Shown piece after piece: positions 7,499 through 20,281 of a stretch of 47,094 bases of DNA. Source of the DNA: DAOVQB01 sp023128935 (lineage in GTDB: Bacteria > Eisenbacteria > RBG-16-71-46 > CAIMUX01 > WJJG01); NCBI GenBank assembly GCA_030628905.1, contig DAOVQB010000013.1, forward strand, positions 1 through 47,094, read 5' to 3'. Below the pieces are notes generated by a model. That model saw only the letters and a program-made list of their open reading frames with translations. It had not been told where the DNA came from and did no database searches. The position numbers were made by a program, and so were the translations under genes. The first letter of the stretch is position 1, and every line of letters begins with the position of its first letter.

Positions 7499-8356
7499 AT
7501 GCATCAAGGGGGGCTTCCGAAGGCCACGGCCGGTTTGATCCGCTTGCTCTGCCTGGGCGGTGCCGTGCTAGGTGGCATTTCGCTCGAACAGATACCCGCG
7601 CAGGCCGGTCCCCATGAGCGCGGGGTGCTCTTTGCTCACATCAACCCAGATCTCGAATATACCACATCATTTATGGACTACCGGGGAAAGTCAGACCTGC
7701 GCTCCTGCGAGGATGCGATCACCGACGGGCTGGTGGATCCGGAGAGAGCGCAGATCTGGTATGTCATGGCAAGCTTTGCCAGATCCCCTGGCCCCATCGA
7801 GCTGGCCGGCATTCAGTTCGGCTTCGAGGCCTTCGACTGCTCCGCGATCGATATTTACGAGTATGGTCCGTGCAATGGCGACGAAGGCCTGGAACTCTCG
7901 AGTAGTGGGTGGCCCGGGCCAGAAGAGGGCACGTCGCTCGTTTGGGGCGGTCGTGGTAGCAGCAGGTTTCCCACAACAGAGGTAGTGGAAATCTACTGGT
8001 TTGCTTCCTATGTCTATGGACGGGTCTCCATCGAACTTGGGGAGAACCCTGATTTCGGGGCCTATTTCGGGGCTCCTTTCCACACGGAGAACTACCCTCC
8101 CGAGAAGGATGAGATTGAAGAATTCGGGATTATCGGATTTGGTGAATCGGGCTACAATCCCTGTAGGCCTTCAGGCGCACTCGGTGCGTGTTGTGTATCG
8201 GACATGTGCCGCCTTACCACCAGGGAGGATTGCGAGTGGCTGGGGGGGATCTATCAAGGGGATAACACCAAGTGCTTCCCGAGCCCGTGTGAGCGCTACG
8301 AGGCGATCGAGACCAACTGGACTACGATCAAGAGGCTCTACAGGTTCTATCGGTAG
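7499..8356 (+). CDS. Secreted protein with one cysteine-rich module and the W-IK-R C-terminal tail
   Basis: A 285-residue exported protein of unknown function. After a signal peptide (hydrophobic stretch about 10-30) comes a region of roughly 190 residues similar in layout to the next gene's product: both have a YEYGP or DDHGP-type segment and GWPGP-EGT, so the two are probably paralogues. Near the C-terminus a single module, ACC-x5-C-x-L-x4-DC-x4-GG-x-Y-x6-C-x3-PC, matches the repeats of the next protein. It ends NWTTIKRLYRFYR, an extended version of the shared tail. AAGGAG at 7485-7490 supports the ATG at 7499. The next gene follows 72 bases on, probably in the same transcript. Confidence 0.8.
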   Translation: MHQGGLPKATAGLIRLLCLGGAVLGGISLEQIPAQAGPHERGVLFAHINPDLEYTTSFMDYRGKSDLRSCEDAITDGLVDPERAQIWYVMASFARSPGPIELAGIQFGFEAFDCSAIDIYEYGPCNGDEGLELSSSGWPGPEEGTSLVWGGRGSSRFPTTEVVEIYWFASYVYGRVSIELGENPDFGAYFGAPFHTENYPPEKDEIEEFGIIGFGESGYNPCRPSGALGACCVSDMCRLTTREDCEWLGGIYQGDNTKCFPSPCERYEAIETNWTTIKRLYRFYR

Positions 8357-8428
8357 TGGGGGGCTGAAAACGGAGTGCAGGGCTGGCGCCGCAACCGCGA
8401 GCGCCTCGAACACAGGGAGCGTGAGCAG

Positions 8429-9883
8429 ATGAGAAGTATGGTCTGGGGGATCATCGCCGTGGCCCTATCGGGGGTGGTAGCAGGCGCGATGGGCCTTGAG
8501 TCAGAAAGCCTGATTGGGGGCGTCCTGATCGTGCACGCTCCCCCGGGAATTACCTACAGCATCGATCCACCTGAGGAGGGGTGGTGCCAGCATTACCTCG
8601 ACAGCTATGCGATCACTGCGAGTGAGGAGCAGAATGCGCGCATCGATGCCACCCAACCCGAAACCGGGTCGGTTTGGTATGTCCTGGGCGCCTGGCAGTT
8701 CGCTAAGGAGTTCTGCGGGGTTGAGTTCGGGTTCGGCTCCTATGAGTCCGAGATCTACATCTTTGATGACCACGGCCCCTGCTATCCCGAGGCGGGAATG
8801 GAGCTACCCACGGCCGGTTGGCCCGGACCGAATGAGGGCACGCAGGTTGTCCCATCCGGTGCGGGTGATCATTGGTCGGGCAACTACGTTCCCATTTATT
8901 ACTTCACGGGCTATGCCTACGGCAGCCAGGGGCAGATTCCCCTGAGTTTCAAGCCCTCGGGAGTGAACTTCGGGGGCTTCGCGAACTGCGAGGCCGTGCC
9001 GACGAAGTGGGAGGCGGCCTGCTTCGGTGCCATGGGCATCAATACCGCCGGCATCGAGTGCCACCCGGAGCCCCCTCCGCTGGAATATGCCTGCTGCCTG
9101 CGCCCCGCCGAGGATGAGGGGGGAGCCGAGTGCCAGGTCCTTACTCAGGAAGCCTGCAACAACAGTGGAGGCGAGTGGCAGGAAGGTATCGATATGTGCT
9201 GTCCCAACCCCTGCCCCACCTGGTGGGCTTGCTGCGTCGACAACGACTGCTACTTTCTGACCGAGGAGGATTGCACCTCCATGTCTGGGACCTGGTACCC
9301 AGGTCCCCGGTTTGGAGGTGCAGGCGGATACCTGTGCGAGTACACCTGCGAGGAGCTGGGGGATCTGCGCGCTTGCTGTCTCCAAGATGTCTGTTTCCTC
9401 GTGTGGGAAGACGAGTGCACGAGCCAGGGAGCTACCTGGCACGCTGACTGGACAACCTGCGATCCGAATCCCTGTAGCCGGGTCTGCTGCGTGGAAGATG
9501 TATGCTTCCTGGCCTGGGAGGGCGAGTGCACGGACGCACTGGGGCAGTGGCATCCGGAGTGGAACTCCTGCGACCCAAACCCATGCGAGCCTGCCGTTCA
9601 CGTCTGCTGCGTCGGGGCGGTCTGCTCACTGATCACGCAGGAGGAGTGCACCACCATGGGCGGAACCTGGTACATCGACGGCGATTCCTGCGACCCGAAC
9701 CCATGCGAGCCCGCACCGGTGCGCGTCTGCTGTATGGGTGATTCCTGTTCCCTGGTTATGGAGATCGAGTGCACTAACCTGCAGGGTACCTGGCACCCTG
9801 ACTGGACCACCTGCGATCCGAACCCATGTGACACACCTGTGAAGCGCGTCACCTGGAGCAGGATCAAGGCGCTCTATCGCTAA
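8429..9883 (+). CDS. Secreted protein with six cysteine-rich modules and the W-IK-R C-terminal tail
   Basis: A 484-residue exported protein. The signal peptide is about residues 1-22 (VWGIIAVALSGVVAGAMG). The N-terminal 190 residues resemble the upstream gene's product. Six modules of 33-45 residues follow, built on CC-x3-x4-C-x-L-x4-EC-x5-G-x-W-x6-CDPNPC; modules three to six are near-identical in spacing and the first two carry insertions. Six conserved cysteines per module suggest disulfide-linked units, probably surface-exposed. The protein ends TWSRIKALYR. The ATG at 8429 has GGGAG upstream. I know similar ACC...C...EC...G-x-W modules from secreted proteins of Planctomycetes-like bacteria, but no function. 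Confidence 0.83.
   Translation: MRSMVWGIIAVALSGVVAGAMGLESESLIGGVLIVHAPPGITYSIDPPEEGWCQHYLDSYAITASEEQNARIDATQPETGSVWYVLGAWQFAKEFCGVEFGFGSYESEIYIFDDHGPCYPEAGMELPTAGWPGPNEGTQVVPSGAGDHWSGNYVPIYYFTGYAYGSQGQIPLSFKPSGVNFGGFANCEAVPTKWEAACFGAMGINTAGIECHPEPPPLEYACCLRPAEDEGGAECQVLTQEACNNSGGEWQEGIDMCCPNPCPTWWACCVDNDCYFLTEEDCTSMSGTWYPGPRFGGAGGYLCEYTCEELGDLRACCLQDVCFLVWEDECTSQGATWHADWTTCDPNPCSRVCCVEDVCFLAWEGECTDALGQWHPEWNSCDPNPCEPAVHVCCVGAVCSLITQEECTTMGGTWYIDGDSCDPNPCEPAPVRVCCMGDSCSLVMEIECTNLQGTWHPDWTTCDPNPCDTPVKRVTWSRIKALYR
9089..9829 (+). repeat. Six tandem cysteine-rich modules
   Basis: Coding repeats of about 100-130 bp. At DNA level the CDPNPC block is strongly conserved (TGCGA-CC-AA-CC-TG- pattern), while the rest varies, which indicates old duplications kept by selection plus possible recent exchange between modules three to six. 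Confidence 0.85.
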
Positions 9884-10398
9884 GGGAACAGCCCTGATGC
9901 GTCAATAATCCTCGGCGCAAACCGCTATTGCTCGCGCGATAGCACGCCAGCTGGGGCCGGGAGCTTCGAGCTAACCTGCAGGTATCATCAACTATCCCGG
10001 GCTTTACATGTGTAAACTTTCTGGTAGAAGTTTGAGCTCCACCTCTTCTCCAGGTTGATCGCGACCAGTCGATTGAACCCTACGGTCCACCAGGGAATCG
10101 GTCGATCATGTACTGGGGCCTACTCCATCGTTTGGAAGCTGCATCCAGGACAAAGGCACGGGCACCGACAGACGGACCCGCAGGTCCGGAAGGCGGGCCG
10201 GCGAAAGGGGTATGGCCCCATTCGACCGCGAATCAGGCCCACTTGATTGCTGCATAAGAAAATGGGGTCGCCACGCCATCCGGACGGCGGTTACACTACA
10301 TTGGTTCTGCCCGAACCTATGAGTTCGAAAGGCGCGATCCGCATGGGAGCCGATGGGGTGAGGCCTATCTGCTCAGTGGAGGCATTGGAGGAAACGTC
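9884..10398. other. Long intergenic region before the pyruvate oxidoreductase gene
   Basis: About 515 bases without a credible gene. It contains the perfect inverted repeat at 10003-10016 and only weak promoter-like sequences. A weak GCTAT/ATAGC hairpin lies near 9922-9942. The oxidoreductase ribosome site GGAGG is at 10387-10391. Confidence 0.6.
10003..10016. promoter_or_regulatory. Perfect palindrome TTTACA-TG-TGTAAA, possible operator
   Basis: The six-base arms are exact inverted complements around a two-base centre. It lies 120 bases after the upstream gene and 383 bases before the oxidoreductase ATG. The size fits a dimeric regulator site, but it does not match the FNR, CRP or Rex consensus that I know. 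Confidence 0.35.
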
Positions 10399-13977
<3,579 letters not shown>

Positions 13978-14068
13978 TCCATAGGTCGTTCGTGCGGGCG
14001 CGCTTTCCCTGGGCAACGATGCAACACATCAATGCCTTGTATCATCTGGCCCTTGATGGGAGACCGCG

Positions 14069-15802
14069 ATGAGAATACTGGCACTCCTCACCTGTTCTGT
14101 GACCCTGTTGATTTGGGCTACGGCACCATCAGCAGGCAAGCACATCACCCAGGGCGAAATCCTGCTAAGCGACGATTCCGGAGAGGGAACGCTCAGCAGT
14201 CCAAGCATGACGGACCTCGTATCCCTACCGCTCTTGAGCGAGAGCACGTGCGGGGACGCGCCCTTCAGAGTGGAAGTGGACGAAGAGGGGTGGTCGCTCT
14301 GGCAAGGTGGCGAACTCCGCTGGAGGGCCAGCAATCCGACGTCCGATACCTGCGAACACCTCTGTGTTGTAGGCGACGATTATACACTTGAACAGATCGC
14401 CAGCTGGACCTGCCCAGGCAACAACTCCACTGGGGGGCAGTTCCACTCGTGGGATCTCAATGCAAATGGCCGGCCGGACCTCTGCTATAGCAACTGGAGG
14501 TACACGACCTACGTCTACGAAGGTGTGGGCGATAACCAGTTCGAAGAGATGCACCAGTACCCCAATCCGGTCGGATCCTACTACACGAAGCTGGTGTGCG
14601 CGGGAGATGGTGATTCTGACGGTCTTGCTGAGCTGGTCTATAGTTCCGGCACGAGCGGCGTTCCCCGGGACATCTTCTTCGTCGAACCCAGGCAGCTAGG
14701 CGCCTATCCCGATTCCGTCGTGCTGGCTCTCCCGGAGGGGAATATCGGCGTCTCCCACATGAGAATGGCCGACCTGGACGGCGACGGGCTCCGCGAATAC
14801 ATCGGCACCACTCAGGGAACGCACAACAAGCTTGTCTCGATCTGGGAATGCAGAGGAGATAACAGCTATACACAGGTCTTTGCGGAGCACTACGGTCCCG
14901 GGAGTGCTGTGTCAGGGGAGCCCGCCGTCGGAGACTTCGACGGAGACGGCAACGGCGATCTCGTTGTCCTTCAGAACGGAGGCGGCACAATCGTCCATGT
15001 GATCGAGAGCGTTGGGGACGACCTCTACGAAGAAGCGTGGTCGGCATCCGTGCCCACGGGGAACATGTATTGGGTCACGCCAGGTCCCGACCTCGACCGC
15101 GACGGCAGGGGCGACTTTGTCGTCACGGGCGGTATAGGGTCGTCTCCCGTCACCTGGTCTTTTATCATGTACGAGTCTACCGGGGACAACACCTATGAGT
15201 TGGTCTGGAGCTACTCCACTTCCTCAACGATTATCCATGGCGGGGCGGCCACCGGGGACATCGATGGCGACGGCTGGCCCGAGCTGTTGTGCCAGGTGCC
15301 CGACCATACATATGTCTTTCGGGCCGCCGGAGACAACAACCTAGAGCTCTGCTGGGAACTCGCCGGATCAGTCATGGGCCAGGGGGAACACCGCATCGTT
15401 GCCCCGGACCTCGATGAAGATGGCAAGGGAGAGGCAATCTGGTGGACAGCCAATAACCCGGGCGTGTTGGTCGTGTACGAGAAGACCGGGCCTCCGCTGG
15501 CGGCTATTGATGGCGAGGCTATGCTGCGTCCTTCCAGTTGCACCCTCTATCAGGGCTGTCCAAATCCATTCCACGCGACAACCGTGATCGGGTACGGCTT
15601 GGCCGGGAGCTGTCACGTCAACCTTGCGATCTACAACATGCTTGGGCGCAAGATCGCCACCTTGGTCAATGAAAGACAGCGCGGTGGCAACAAGTCGCTC
15701 GCCTGGGATGCAAGCCGTCATCCCTCCGGGATCTATTTCTGCAGGCTACAGGCAGGATCATCCGTAGACACAAAGAGAATGGTTCTGCTCAACAGCAGAT
15801 GA
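14069..15802 (+). CDS. Secreted FG-GAP/VCBS repeat protein with Por-type (T9SS type A) C-terminal domain
   Basis: A 577-residue exported protein. A signal peptide (about 1-22) is followed by at least seven acidic calcium-loop repeats of FG-GAP/VCBS type, such as DLNANGRPD, DLDGDGLRE, DFDGDGNGD, DLDRDGRGD, DIDGDGWPE and DLDEDGKGE, expected to fold as a beta-propeller. The last 85 residues are a FlgD-like/Por secretion domain: CPNPFHATTVIGYGL, then LAIYNMLGRKIATLV, LAWDA, SGIYFCRLQAG and a basic end. This domain directs export through the type IX system in Bacteroidetes and is common in other FCB phyla; no T9SS component gene lies in this window. The function is unknown. Confidence 0.88.
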   Translation: MRILALLTCSVTLLIWATAPSAGKHITQGEILLSDDSGEGTLSSPSMTDLVSLPLLSESTCGDAPFRVEVDEEGWSLWQGGELRWRASNPTSDTCEHLCVVGDDYTLEQIASWTCPGNNSTGGQFHSWDLNANGRPDLCYSNWRYTTYVYEGVGDNQFEEMHQYPNPVGSYYTKLVCAGDGDSDGLAELVYSSGTSGVPRDIFFVEPRQLGAYPDSVVLALPEGNIGVSHMRMADLDGDGLREYIGTTQGTHNKLVSIWECRGDNSYTQVFAEHYGPGSAVSGEPAVGDFDGDGNGDLVVLQNGGGTIVHVIESVGDDLYEEAWSASVPTGNMYWVTPGPDLDRDGRGDFVVTGGIGSSPVTWSFIMYESTGDNTYELVWSYSTSSTIIHGGAATGDIDGDGWPELLCQVPDHTYVFRAAGDNNLELCWELAGSVMGQGEHRIVAPDLDEDGKGEAIWWTANNPGVLVVYEKTGPPLAAIDGEAMLRPSSCTLYQGCPNPFHATTVIGYGLAGSCHVNLAIYNMLGRKIATLVNERQRGGNKSLAWDASRHPSGIYFCRLQAGSSVDTKRMVLLNSR

Positions 15803-15950
15803 TCCACGCCCGGCGCGCCTTCAAACACAATATCCCCTTGCCATCCTGCACGGACAGAAAACAACCGGAGCAGGAACCGCAGGCAGCTCGCGCAAGCTGG
15901 TCCCTGTCGCGCCGGTTGCAGCGGGGATTCAAGAACTGACTGCCGTAATG

Positions 15951-18824
15951 TCAGAGCCGCCCCAGCTTGATCGCATAGGCCGCCCAGGTGAATGGATGCC
16001 GCGGCCCCGCGGGTCCCTGCAGGGAACTGCGGCGGGCCTTGCATAGCGATTCAATGGGAGCATCGGGTTCCTGTCCCCATGCCCGCACGAAATCGCGCAT
16101 AAGATCGCGGGCTTCCCCATCGCGCACAGGCCAGAACGTCTGGATCACCGCACCGGCCCCCGCATCCAGAAACGCATCGCCCAAGCCTGGCGCCGACCCT
16201 TCAGCACTCACATATGGGGAACCGCTCGCACATCCCGAGAGAACAACCAAGCGGCATTGGCGCAGGTCGGCAGAGCGTATGTCATCTATACTGAGATAAG
16301 ATGCGTCCAGTAAGTAGGTGCCGACCGGTCGTGACATGGGGATGAACGTCAGGAATGGAGCCTCCGGGTCCCGAATGAAATGGGCGGCCGCGTATATGAA
16401 CGGAGCCTGCTCCCAGAGCTCAAAGAGCTTCCTTTTGGTCGCAGCGTCACGCCTGAGAATCCGGGAACCGGCAAATGTCCCGGCAACCATCTCGGCCTCC
16501 GCCATTCCCTGGCCAAGTCTCCCCAGGGATGGGTACTGCCTGCGAAGGTTGCGGTCCAGCTGAGGATCGGCAAGAACTACGCCAGGGCCCAAGGCCGGGG
16601 GTTCGGGTCGTTGGTCGGCAAGACGCAGATACGCTACATCGCACTGTTCAAGGAGTGGCGCATAACTGCGGCCGTGAGATAGGTCGAATGCCTCGAAAGG
16701 CAAGAGTCCCAGGAAGCTGTCGGGTGTGATGAGCACTAATCGGCGCTCCGGGTCAGCTGCGCAGTACAGGATCTCCGGTGGCAGAAGTACTTGCGCAAGC
16801 CTGCTCAGGACCCCGCGCAGCTCTGGTTGAGGCGGCGCGTTCAGGTCTCCCGGATCCTCCGACATGAGTTCCAGCGCCCGGGAGATGAGCCTTCGCATTT
16901 CCGCAACAGGAACGCTCAGTGTGTCGCGCCGCACGCTGCCCTCAGCTGCTGTCCACCGCAAGATCTCTGTGGGTGTGCTGAAGTAAACGCAGTGGATGGC
17001 ACCTCGCTCCTGCAGCTGGCGGAGGAATGCCTCGGGGAATCCAGCGCCTCGCTGTGATGCATCCCCTCCCCCCGGCAGATGGCTTCTCAGAAGGTCGTCC
17101 AGAGCGGCCGTGTGGACAGAGGCATGCATCCCCGCGGAGGATCCTTTGGCCCACACGGCAGCCACATGGCCAACACCGCTGCGACGTTCCATTCCCAGAG
17201 CTTCGTACAGCCGGCGCCAGCCCATCTCCAGCCCGTAGCCCGCCACAGGATCGTCACCCACGACCACATGCATGGCGAGACGCAGGTCATCGCATGCATC
17301 CAGAAAGATGTAGCCCGGGGCGCTGGCTTCGGTCCCCGCAAGATAGCCCCTGAGCCGGTCAAGCCCCCGGCGAAGCGTGGCAACGGCACCCGCATGATCC
17401 CCACGGGCCTGCAGGAGTCTCGCCTGGATCGCATCGTGGGCGGTCCACTCCCGGCGAAGGGGCCAATCCCCTGCCGCGCCGAGTTCCAGAGCCAGGTCCT
17501 CAAAATCCCGCAACGACTGCATGGCAGCCTCTGTGTTGCCCAGCTGCCACAGGGCCTGAGCCAGGAGCGCGCTAAACCGCGCTCTCGTCCCCGGAAGCGA
17601 CGCACCAATGGCCCGAACGATCCCCTTGCCGATCACCGGCAGGGCTTCCGAGGTTCGGCCGCTGGCCAGCAACCCCTGACTTCTCGCGTGCAGCAGCCGA
17701 ACATAGTCGATCCGGAAGGGGAGCCCGCGGATCTCCTCCTCGAGCCGGCAGAAGATCTCTTCGGCTTCCTGCGTTTTTCCCTGAGCGCACAGGTACCGCG
17801 CCTCCATCTCATCCAATCGAACCGCGTTGACCTTGCGCTGAAGGATTCTGGGCGATCGTGCATACTCCCTGTTCAACACGCGGGCGCGTTGCAGGAGGTG
17901 CCTGACTACTTCCCAGAACCCGAGTTCCGCATGGAAGTACATGGCCTCGATGATGAATGGCAGCTCAAGATACCCACCCTTGTACTCCCGGCAGACCTGC
18001 ATGGCCGCGTGATGAAGATCAGCAGCCAGTGCCAGGCGGCCTGCGTCTGCGTAGTGATTGGCATATAGTGAGTTGATATTGGCGGCATGCTCGGGGAGAC
18101 GGTGCTCCGAGGCGATCCCAAGCGCCTCATTCCAACAGATGGCCATTGAATCGATCCGCCCGGCAGACCTGTGGATCTTCCCCACTACACCCAGGATCTG
18201 ACAGGTCATGATGGTCAAACCCTCGCGCCGAGCAAGCGCGAGCGCCGCACGCAGATGTTGCATGCGTTCCTCATCCCTTCCCAATGAAGACATGAACTCC
18301 GCTGTCGCATACTCGGCCACAGCCACCCCCATCCAATAGCCTGCCGTGCGGAAAGCGCTGGCATATCTTTGAAGGCGGGGGATCTTCTCAACCAGCAGGA
18401 GATCCGGATCCAGGTAGGTGTCGTTCATTTCCGATTCCAGACAGCCCAGTTCCGCCGCCTGGTCGTGAGGGAGTGACATCCAGAAGTCGTAGTCGTGCAG
18501 GTAATCGTGACATCCATAATCTGCTGACAGGCGCTCCGACACGCGGCCGATATACGGCATGAGGTAGGCGGCACTTTCGGTGTAGGATGCGGCCGCTCCG
18601 AAGCTCAGGCCTCGCCGCAGGGCCAAGCGGGCATCGATCATCTCCTTGATGCCGGCTTCCCGGCTGTAGTCCGCAAAGGCGGCGTCATCGTGAGCCACAA
18701 GGCGCTGGGCAACATCGCGGCCGAGGTCGGGCGCGAGACGATACAACCGCTGCTCCTCATCTTCAGAACACCCAAAGATGAGGGCGAGACCGATGAGCAG
18801 GATGGTCAAGCACAGGCCCCCCAT
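15951..18824 (-). CDS. CHAT-domain TPR protein, probable lipoprotein
   Basis: A protein of about 957 residues. The N-terminus LLIGLALIFGC gives a lipobox with Cys19 as acylation site. A long helical region with TPR-like repeats (about 60-600) leads to a CHAT domain (about 650-957). CHAT is a caspase-like cysteine-protease fold; the dyad is visible as His815 in YAAAHF and Cys865 in VLSGCASG. The end, GAGAVIQTFWPV, is also typical. The start is uncertain: ATG 18824 fits the lipobox but has no basic n-region and no clear ribosome site. ATG 18920 or GTG 18947 would add an Arg-containing extension. It is divergent from a sigma factor and TPR anti-sigma candidate, so it may act with them. Confidence 0.88.
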   Translation of the reverse strand: MGGLCLTILLIGLALIFGCSEDEEQRLYRLAPDLGRDVAQRLVAHDDAAFADYSREAGIKEMIDARLALRRGLSFGAAASYTESAAYLMPYIGRVSERLSADYGCHDYLHDYDFWMSLPHDQAAELGCLESEMNDTYLDPDLLLVEKIPRLQRYASAFRTAGYWMGVAVAEYATAEFMSSLGRDEERMQHLRAALALARREGLTIMTCQILGVVGKIHRSAGRIDSMAICWNEALGIASEHRLPEHAANINSLYANHYADAGRLALAADLHHAAMQVCREYKGGYLELPFIIEAMYFHAELGFWEVVRHLLQRARVLNREYARSPRILQRKVNAVRLDEMEARYLCAQGKTQEAEEIFCRLEEEIRGLPFRIDYVRLLHARSQGLLASGRTSEALPVIGKGIVRAIGASLPGTRARFSALLAQALWQLGNTEAAMQSLRDFEDLALELGAAGDWPLRREWTAHDAIQARLLQARGDHAGAVATLRRGLDRLRGYLAGTEASAPGYIFLDACDDLRLAMHVVVGDDPVAGYGLEMGWRRLYEALGMERRSGVGHVAAVWAKGSSAGMHASVHTAALDDLLRSHLPGGGDASQRGAGFPEAFLRQLQERGAIHCVYFSTPTEILRWTAAEGSVRRDTLSVPVAEMRRLISRALELMSEDPGDLNAPPQPELRGVLSRLAQVLLPPEILYCAADPERRLVLITPDSFLGLLPFEAFDLSHGRSYAPLLEQCDVAYLRLADQRPEPPALGPGVVLADPQLDRNLRRQYPSLGRLGQGMAEAEMVAGTFAGSRILRRDAATKRKLFELWEQAPFIYAAAHFIRDPEAPFLTFIPMSRPVGTYLLDASYLSIDDIRSADLRQCRLVVLSGCASGSPYVSAEGSAPGLGDAFLDAGAGAVIQTFWPVRDGEARDLMRDFVRAWGQEPDAPIESLCKARRSSLQGPAGPRHPFTWAAYAIKLGRL

Positions 18825-19132
18825 CCGGCAGACGCATTCTCTGTCTGGCCCGCATGAAAAAGTCGGTGCGTGTAGATGCGCAGCTATGGTAAATGCCTGG
18901 TGAGATATGCGGGCTAACATCCGGAGGATTCTACCAGAAGGCACCACGGTGATGCAGTTAACCTATCGGGATAGTCCCAATCCGCCTGCACCATCTGTTG
19001 ATATAGGTGAGTTGAAAAGTGCCTGTTCCATCGTACTGGTATTCCACGCTCAGAAGTTCTGGCCAGTGAAAAGTCGCTCTTGCAGCACGGGCCGAGGCCA
19101 CCTAGGCTAAAGATTCAGGGGCGGAATGAGCA
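18825..19132. promoter_or_regulatory. Divergent intergenic region between CHAT gene and sigma factor gene
   Basis: 308 bases expected to hold promoters for both directions. On the minus strand a TAGAAT -10-like hexamer is visible near 18930, but it has no good -35. An imperfect palindrome, GCACCAC-G-GTGATGC, spans 18941-18955 and could bind a regulator. If upstream start codons of the CHAT gene are used, part of this is coding. Confidence 0.4.
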
Positions 19133-20011
19133 ATGACCGATCAGAAGATCTCACAGTACGATAGGGATTTGGAGCTGGCTCGCGAAATTGCAGCCGGTTC
19201 TATTGAAGCCTGGCACACATTTATCCTGCGCTATTCGGGGCTTATTTACTCTGTCTTGCGCCGCTACCTATTCAATGACGAGGATGTCCGCACCGTCTAC
19301 GTCGATGTCCTGGAACGCCTATACAAAGGCAGGATCTCCTCCTACAAGGGGCGCTCGGCGCTCTCAACCTGGCTGGTACTCGTCGCCCGGAGCACTGCCC
19401 TTGACTCTCTGCGAAAGCGCTTTGGACGCCGCGAGATGCCTGCGGTGCTCAGGCAATTGAGCAAGCGCGATCGCCAGATCTTCCGGCGCTTCTACCTTGA
19501 TGGAATGAGTTTCGAGGCAGTTCGCCACTGGGCAGCACAGAGCAAGGATCCACTCAGCGCAGAGGAGTTGACCGCGTCGCTCCGCCGCATTGAGGAGGGC
19601 ATCAACCGCCGGGGCCTCAAGCGTATGGCCTATAATCTGCATGCCTCATCCATCGGAGCGGTTTCGGGGAGGCTGCTGGAATTCCTGGACCATCACCGGG
19701 CGGAACTCGAACTGGCGGGCCGCACGCACACACCCGAATATGTCTTGATGGAGAAGGAGGCGCAGCGCAATGCGCAGCGGGTCCGGAAACTACTCGAGAG
19801 CCTCCCCGAACCGGAAAGACAGGTCCTTTCCCTGCGTTTTGACCAGGGGTGGACCGCCGCGCGCATTGCTGATCAAATGGGCCTTGAAAGCCCACGACGC
19901 GCCTATACGCTTATCGAACGTGGGCTGCGGAAGCTCCGCAGCATGCTCGGGGTCAAGAAGAAGCAACCTACGCAAGGAGCCCGCGCGCGTGAGAGCGCGA
20001 GGTCTGGGTAG
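19133..20011 (+). CDS. Sigma-70 family RNA polymerase sigma factor (ECF-like)
   Basis: A 292-residue protein. Region 2 lies at about 22-105 (AWHTFILRYSGLIYSVLRRY..., then GRSALSTWLVLVARSTALDSLR). A clear region 4 lies at about 220-272 (LLESLPEPERQVLSLRFDQGWTAARIADQM with a helix-turn-helix and IERGLRKLR). Between them a second region-4-like segment appears (LRQLSKRDRQIFRRFYLDGMSFEAV), which makes it longer than classical ECF factors of about 190 residues. A downstream gene encodes a zinc-finger/TPR membrane protein, the usual anti-sigma layout, and a divergent CHAT gene flanks it. The ATG at 19133 has only a weak ribosome site. Confidence 0.85.
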   Translation: MTDQKISQYDRDLELAREIAAGSIEAWHTFILRYSGLIYSVLRRYLFNDEDVRTVYVDVLERLYKGRISSYKGRSALSTWLVLVARSTALDSLRKRFGRREMPAVLRQLSKRDRQIFRRFYLDGMSFEAVRHWAAQSKDPLSAEELTASLRRIEEGINRRGLKRMAYNLHASSIGAVSGRLLEFLDHHRAELELAGRTHTPEYVLMEKEAQRNAQRVRKLLESLPEPERQVLSLRFDQGWTAARIADQMGLESPRRAYTLIERGLRKLRSMLGVKKKQPTQGARARESARSG

Positions 20012-20281
20012 GGTTTATGCAGGAGGCTTGAGGAGCCATCCCTGCTGGGAAGCACTTGGCGCCCCGGAACTCCGGGTGCGGGCAGGGATTACCGTGCAGG
20101 TCTGGAAATCGGCCCCCTGGCGCGAATCCGCTGTCAGCTGGAACCTTGGGCCTCGCCATGGGGCTAGATCCGGTAGGATTCCAGGGCGCCGCCGTCTAAT
20201 GACTGTGGAGACCGACTGCGAAACACCCTGGGTCTTACGCATCAAGTATAGGCACGGAGGATATACATTTTGGAGCCCCCC

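Noticed and set aside
17079..18068. A 329-codon open frame on the plus strand inside the CHAT gene
   Set aside because: It is antisense to a well-supported CHAT-TPR gene, has no ribosome site and no family motif, and is explained by high GC content.
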